DNA of 64,000 nucleotides, from positions 835,891 to 899,890 of the forward strand of contig NZ_JARZFX010000001.1 in the NCBI RefSeq assembly GCF_036026595.1, written 5' to 3'. Below the pieces are notes generated by a model. That model did not search any database and was not told where the DNA came from. It worked only from the letters and a program-made list of their open reading frames with translations. Both the position numbers and the translations under genes were made by a program. Each line of letters begins with the position of its first letter. The stretch's first letter is position 1. The stretch is from Virgibacillus_P tibetensis (lineage in GTDB: Bacteria; Bacillota; Bacilli; Bacillales; Amphibacillaceae). Shown in pieces: positions 61,568-64,000 of the stretch.

Positions 61568-62545
61568 TTAAAAGTTCATTACGGTGTTTACTTTATCTAC
61601 AATGTCTTGGTAATTTGGCAACCAAATTTCTTCAGCAGCTGAGAAAGAATAAACAGTATCAGGTGCTGTAACGCGCAATACAGGCGCTTCAAGGTGCAAA
61701 ATTGCCCGTTCCTGGATTTCGGCTACTATGTTAGCTGAAACACCAGCTTGACGTTGAGCTTCCTGCACAACAACGACATGGTTGGTCTTTTTCACTGATT
61801 CTATAACAGTCTCATAATCAATTGGCGACACGGTGCGCAAATCAATAACTTCTGCATCAATACCGTCCTTTTCCAATTCCTCTGCTGCTTTCAACGAGGC
61901 ATGAACCATTGCTCCATAAGCAATAAGTGTTACGTCTTTACCTTCACGTTTAATATCCGCTTTCCCTAATTCAATAGCATAATCTTCTTCAGGAACTTCT
62001 CCACGAAATGATCGATAAAGCTTCATATGTTCCAAGAACAACACTGGGTCATTATCTCGGATAGATGAAATTAGTAAACCTTTTGCGTCGTATGGCGTGG
62101 AAGGAATTACTACTTTAATTCCGGGTTGCTGAGCGATTAATCCTTCTAAAGAATCCGCATGAAGTTCTGGTGTATGCACACCCCCACCAAATGGTGACCG
62201 AATAGTTATTGGTGAATGATGTGCTCCACCTGAACGATAACGCATACGAGCCATTTGTCCACTGATTGAATCCATTACTTCATATACGAAGCCGAAGAAT
62301 TGAATTTCTGGAACAGGACGATAGCCTTGAAGACCTAGCCCAATTGCCAAACCGCCAATACCTGATTCACCTAAGGGCGTATCAAATACACGCTCTTCAC
62401 CAAATTCATCTTGCAGTCCTTCAGTAGCACGGAATACGCCACCATTTTTACCAACATCTTCACCAAACACAAGTACATTTTCATCATTTTTCAGCTCTGT
62501 ATGCATTGCATTAGTGATTGCTTGGATCATTGTCATTTGTGCCAT
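61568..62545 (-). CDS. pdhB: Pyruvate dehydrogenase E1 beta subunit
   Basis: 325 aa. Pairs with PdhA as alpha2-beta2 E1. Family blocks: FGEDVGKNGGVFRATEGLQDEFGEERVFDTPLGE near 27-60, HTPELHADSLEG near 124-135 with the conserved His, and the C-terminal half DLRTVSPIDYETV. It starts 3 bases after the pdhA stop, so expression is likely coupled. Confidence 0.97.
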   Translation of the reverse strand: MAQMTMIQAITNAMHTELKNDENVLVFGEDVGKNGGVFRATEGLQDEFGEERVFDTPLGESGIGGLAIGLGLQGYRPVPEIQFFGFVYEVMDSISGQMARMRYRSGGAHHSPITIRSPFGGGVHTPELHADSLEGLIAQQPGIKVVIPSTPYDAKGLLISSIRDNDPVLFLEHMKLYRSFRGEVPEEDYAIELGKADIKREGKDVTLIAYGAMVHASLKAAEELEKDGIDAEVIDLRTVSPIDYETVIESVKKTNHVVVVQEAQRQAGVSANIVAEIQERAILHLEAPVLRVTAPDTVYSFSAAEEIWLPNYQDIVDKVNTVMNF

Positions 62546-62548
62546 GAT

Positions 62549-63631
62549 TTACTTCGACTCCTTTTCTTTGTATTCTTCCAGTTGTTCTTGCAGATTTACT
62601 GGAAGTTCCTCATGCATATTCTTTATAAAGTCAGTAACTTTTTGCTTCGGATATTCATCAGCTTTTTTAATTGCTTTCTTAATATCTTCTTTTGCCTCTT
62701 CAATAACTTTGTTTTCTTCCTCTTCAGACCATAATTTCTTGCTTTCCAAGAATTTACGGAAGCGCACAATTGGATCTTTTTTCTCCCATTCAGTGTCAAG
62801 GTCATCTGTTCGGTACCGTGTTGGGTCATCCCCAGCCATCGTATGTGGTCCATAACGGTACGTTAATGTTTCAATTAGCATAGGGCCTTTCCCGCTGATT
62901 GCACGATCCCGTGCGTTTTTAGTAACAGCATAGACAGCTAGTACATCCATACCATCCACTTGAATTCCTTCTATACCCGCAGCTACAGCTTTTTGTGCTA
63001 ATGTCTTAGCAGCTGTTTGCATTTCTACTGGGACTGAAATCGCAAAATAGTTATTCTGTATGAAGAAAATCGCTGGGGCATTGTAAGCACCTGCAAAGTT
63101 AATTCCTTCATAGAAATCACCCTGTGATGTTCCACCATCGCCTGTATACGTAACAGCAACTGTCTTTTTACCTCGTTTTTTCATCCCAAGTGCAACACCT
63201 GCTGCTTGAACATACTGTGCACCAATAATAATTTGTGGGCTAAGCGCATGTAATCCTTCTGGCATTTGATTACCATGGAAATGTCCTCTGGAAAATAAAA
63301 ATGCTTGATATAATGGAAGACCTTGCCAAATAAGTTGTGGCACATCACGATATCCCGGTAAAATAAAGTCATCTTTTTCCAAAGCAAACTGACTTCCCAG
63401 TTGCGATGCTTCTTGTCCTGCAGTAGGGGCATAAAATCCTAGTCGGCCTTGACGATTTAATGCGATTGAACGCTGATCTAAAATACGTGTATAAACCATT
63501 CTGCGCATAAGCTCTTTTAATTCCTCATCCGATAGATCAGGCATATCATCCTTATTTACAATCTTTCCATCCTCATTAAGAATCTGGAACATTTCGAACT
63601 GACTCTCCACATTTTCAAGTACATATTTCAA
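62549..63631 (-). CDS. pdhA: Pyruvate dehydrogenase E1 alpha subunit
   Basis: 360 aa from a TTG with GAGGTG 7 bases before it. The thiamine diphosphate motif GDGGTSQGDFYEG..IQNN runs from residue 164 to 194. The two serine-type phosphorylation loop region RYGPHTMAGDDPTRYR is seen, without implying a bacterial kinase. First gene of pdhABCD. A sigma-A promoter candidate lies about 200 bases upstream. Confidence 0.97.
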   Translation of the reverse strand: MKYVLENVESQFEMFQILNEDGKIVNKDDMPDLSDEELKELMRRMVYTRILDQRSIALNRQGRLGFYAPTAGQEASQLGSQFALEKDDFILPGYRDVPQLIWQGLPLYQAFLFSRGHFHGNQMPEGLHALSPQIIIGAQYVQAAGVALGMKKRGKKTVAVTYTGDGGTSQGDFYEGINFAGAYNAPAIFFIQNNYFAISVPVEMQTAAKTLAQKAVAAGIEGIQVDGMDVLAVYAVTKNARDRAISGKGPMLIETLTYRYGPHTMAGDDPTRYRTDDLDTEWEKKDPIVRFRKFLESKKLWSEEEENKVIEEAKEDIKKAIKKADEYPKQKVTDFIKNMHEELPVNLQEQLEEYKEKESK

Positions 63632-63829
63632 AATAGTTCACCTCTTCCTTTCTTTATATCCTTTTTATATAGTCTCTACTAGCCTACCCAAAACATAAGA
63701 AAAATCTGTACCATTTAGCTCTTATTCTTGTACCCTTTTATTAAATTTACTAATCAAGAGTTATTTGAATAACATAAACTGTTACAATAAGAAAACAAAA
63801 TTTAATGGTACAATCATTAATCTAGTTAA

Positions 63830-63858
63830 ATCTTAGCTTATAAATTATTTTTGGTCAA
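63830..63858 (-). promoter_or_regulatory. Candidate sigma-A promoter of the pdh operon
   Basis: On the minus strand TTGACC (63853-63858) and TAAGAT (63830-63835) are 17 bases apart. The expected start near 63823 leaves a leader of about 190 bases before pdhA. No riboswitch or terminator hairpin was found in that leader. Confidence 0.5.
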
Positions 63859-64000
63859 ACAGTTTGTTTGTATTTGATCTATTTTTTTCACAGGTAGATA
63901 TACTTCCGTCACGTTCTATAGGCTGCTGTTCCAATCTGTTACAATCATAATAGCTATCTGTATTATTTAGTTGCCTTTATTTTAAAAAACAAAAATAAAA
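63859..64000. other. Intergenic sequence to the window end
   Basis: AT-rich, no gene visible. The neighbour gene upstream of pdhA lies outside the window. Confidence 0.5.

Noticed and set aside
63632..63829. Riboswitch in the pdhA leader
   Set aside because: The leader is AT-rich without stable paired elements or a terminator before pdhA.
1..64000. CRISPR array, tRNA, rRNA, prophage or intact insertion sequence
   Set aside because: No spaced direct repeats, no clover-leaf or rRNA signatures, no transposase, integrase or phage structural genes were seen.

Overview
The window is a 64 kb piece of a low-GC, endospore-forming Firmicute of the family Bacillaceae. It carries an unbroken string of Bacillus-type genes: sigE/spoIIGA, spoVD, spoVE, gerR, ylbJ, the ylb and yla genes, bacillithiol synthesis, caa3 oxidase and an SR1P peptide. 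Gene order follows the Bacillus subtilis chromosome from the pdh operon to sigG, read here on the minus strand. The details point to a halotolerant genus such as Oceanobacillus, Virgibacillus or a relative: murF sits inside the division cluster, a BCCT betaine-type transporter is present, and many core genes start with TTG. The genus is an inference.

Layout, low to high coordinate. 1-1.8 kb: the first codons of sigG, then sigE and spoIIGA (mother-cell sigma factor and its processing protease). 1.8-2.8 kb: a gene-poor stretch with repeat-like GC-rich hairpins, where B. subtilis has bpr. 2.8-19.4 kb: the division and cell wall cluster mraZ-rsmH-ftsL-pbpB-spoVD-murE-murF-mraY-murD-spoVE-divIB-ftsA-ftsZ, with a clear MraZ operator; murG and murB are absent. 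19.5-34.4 kb: bshC, a ketopantoate reductase-like gene, gerR, rpmF, and the ylb series with tmcAL, coaD and rsmD. A structured RNA candidate lies between ylbG and rsmD. 34.5-44.2 kb: a YugN-like gene, an AI-2E type exporter, and the heme A/caa3 oxidase genes ctaA, ctaB-G and ctaM. 44.3-54.9 kb: pyruvate carboxylase, small yla genes, suhB, yktA/yktB and a nitronate monooxygenase-like gene; ftsW and typA are missing from their usual places. 55.0-55.3 kb: an SR1-like dual-function small RNA encoding SR1P, with a strong promoter and two CcpN-type operators. 55.5-58.8 kb: an insertion relative to B. subtilis (polysaccharide deacetylase lipoprotein, BCCT transporter, small lipoprotein). 58.8-63.6 kb: the pyruvate dehydrogenase operon pdhABCD.

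Functionally the window links envelope growth and division, sporulation control and central carbon flow (pyruvate dehydrogenase, pyruvate carboxylase, a CcpN-type controlled small RNA) with terminal oxidase biogenesis. No tRNA, rRNA, CRISPR array, intact insertion sequence or prophage was seen. The most notable non-coding elements are the SR1 locus, the MraZ operator with a second inverted copy, the ylbG-rsmD structured RNA, a 42-bp perfect palindrome used as a convergent terminator, and the Spo0A/sigma-F/sigma-E type promoters of the sporulation genes.
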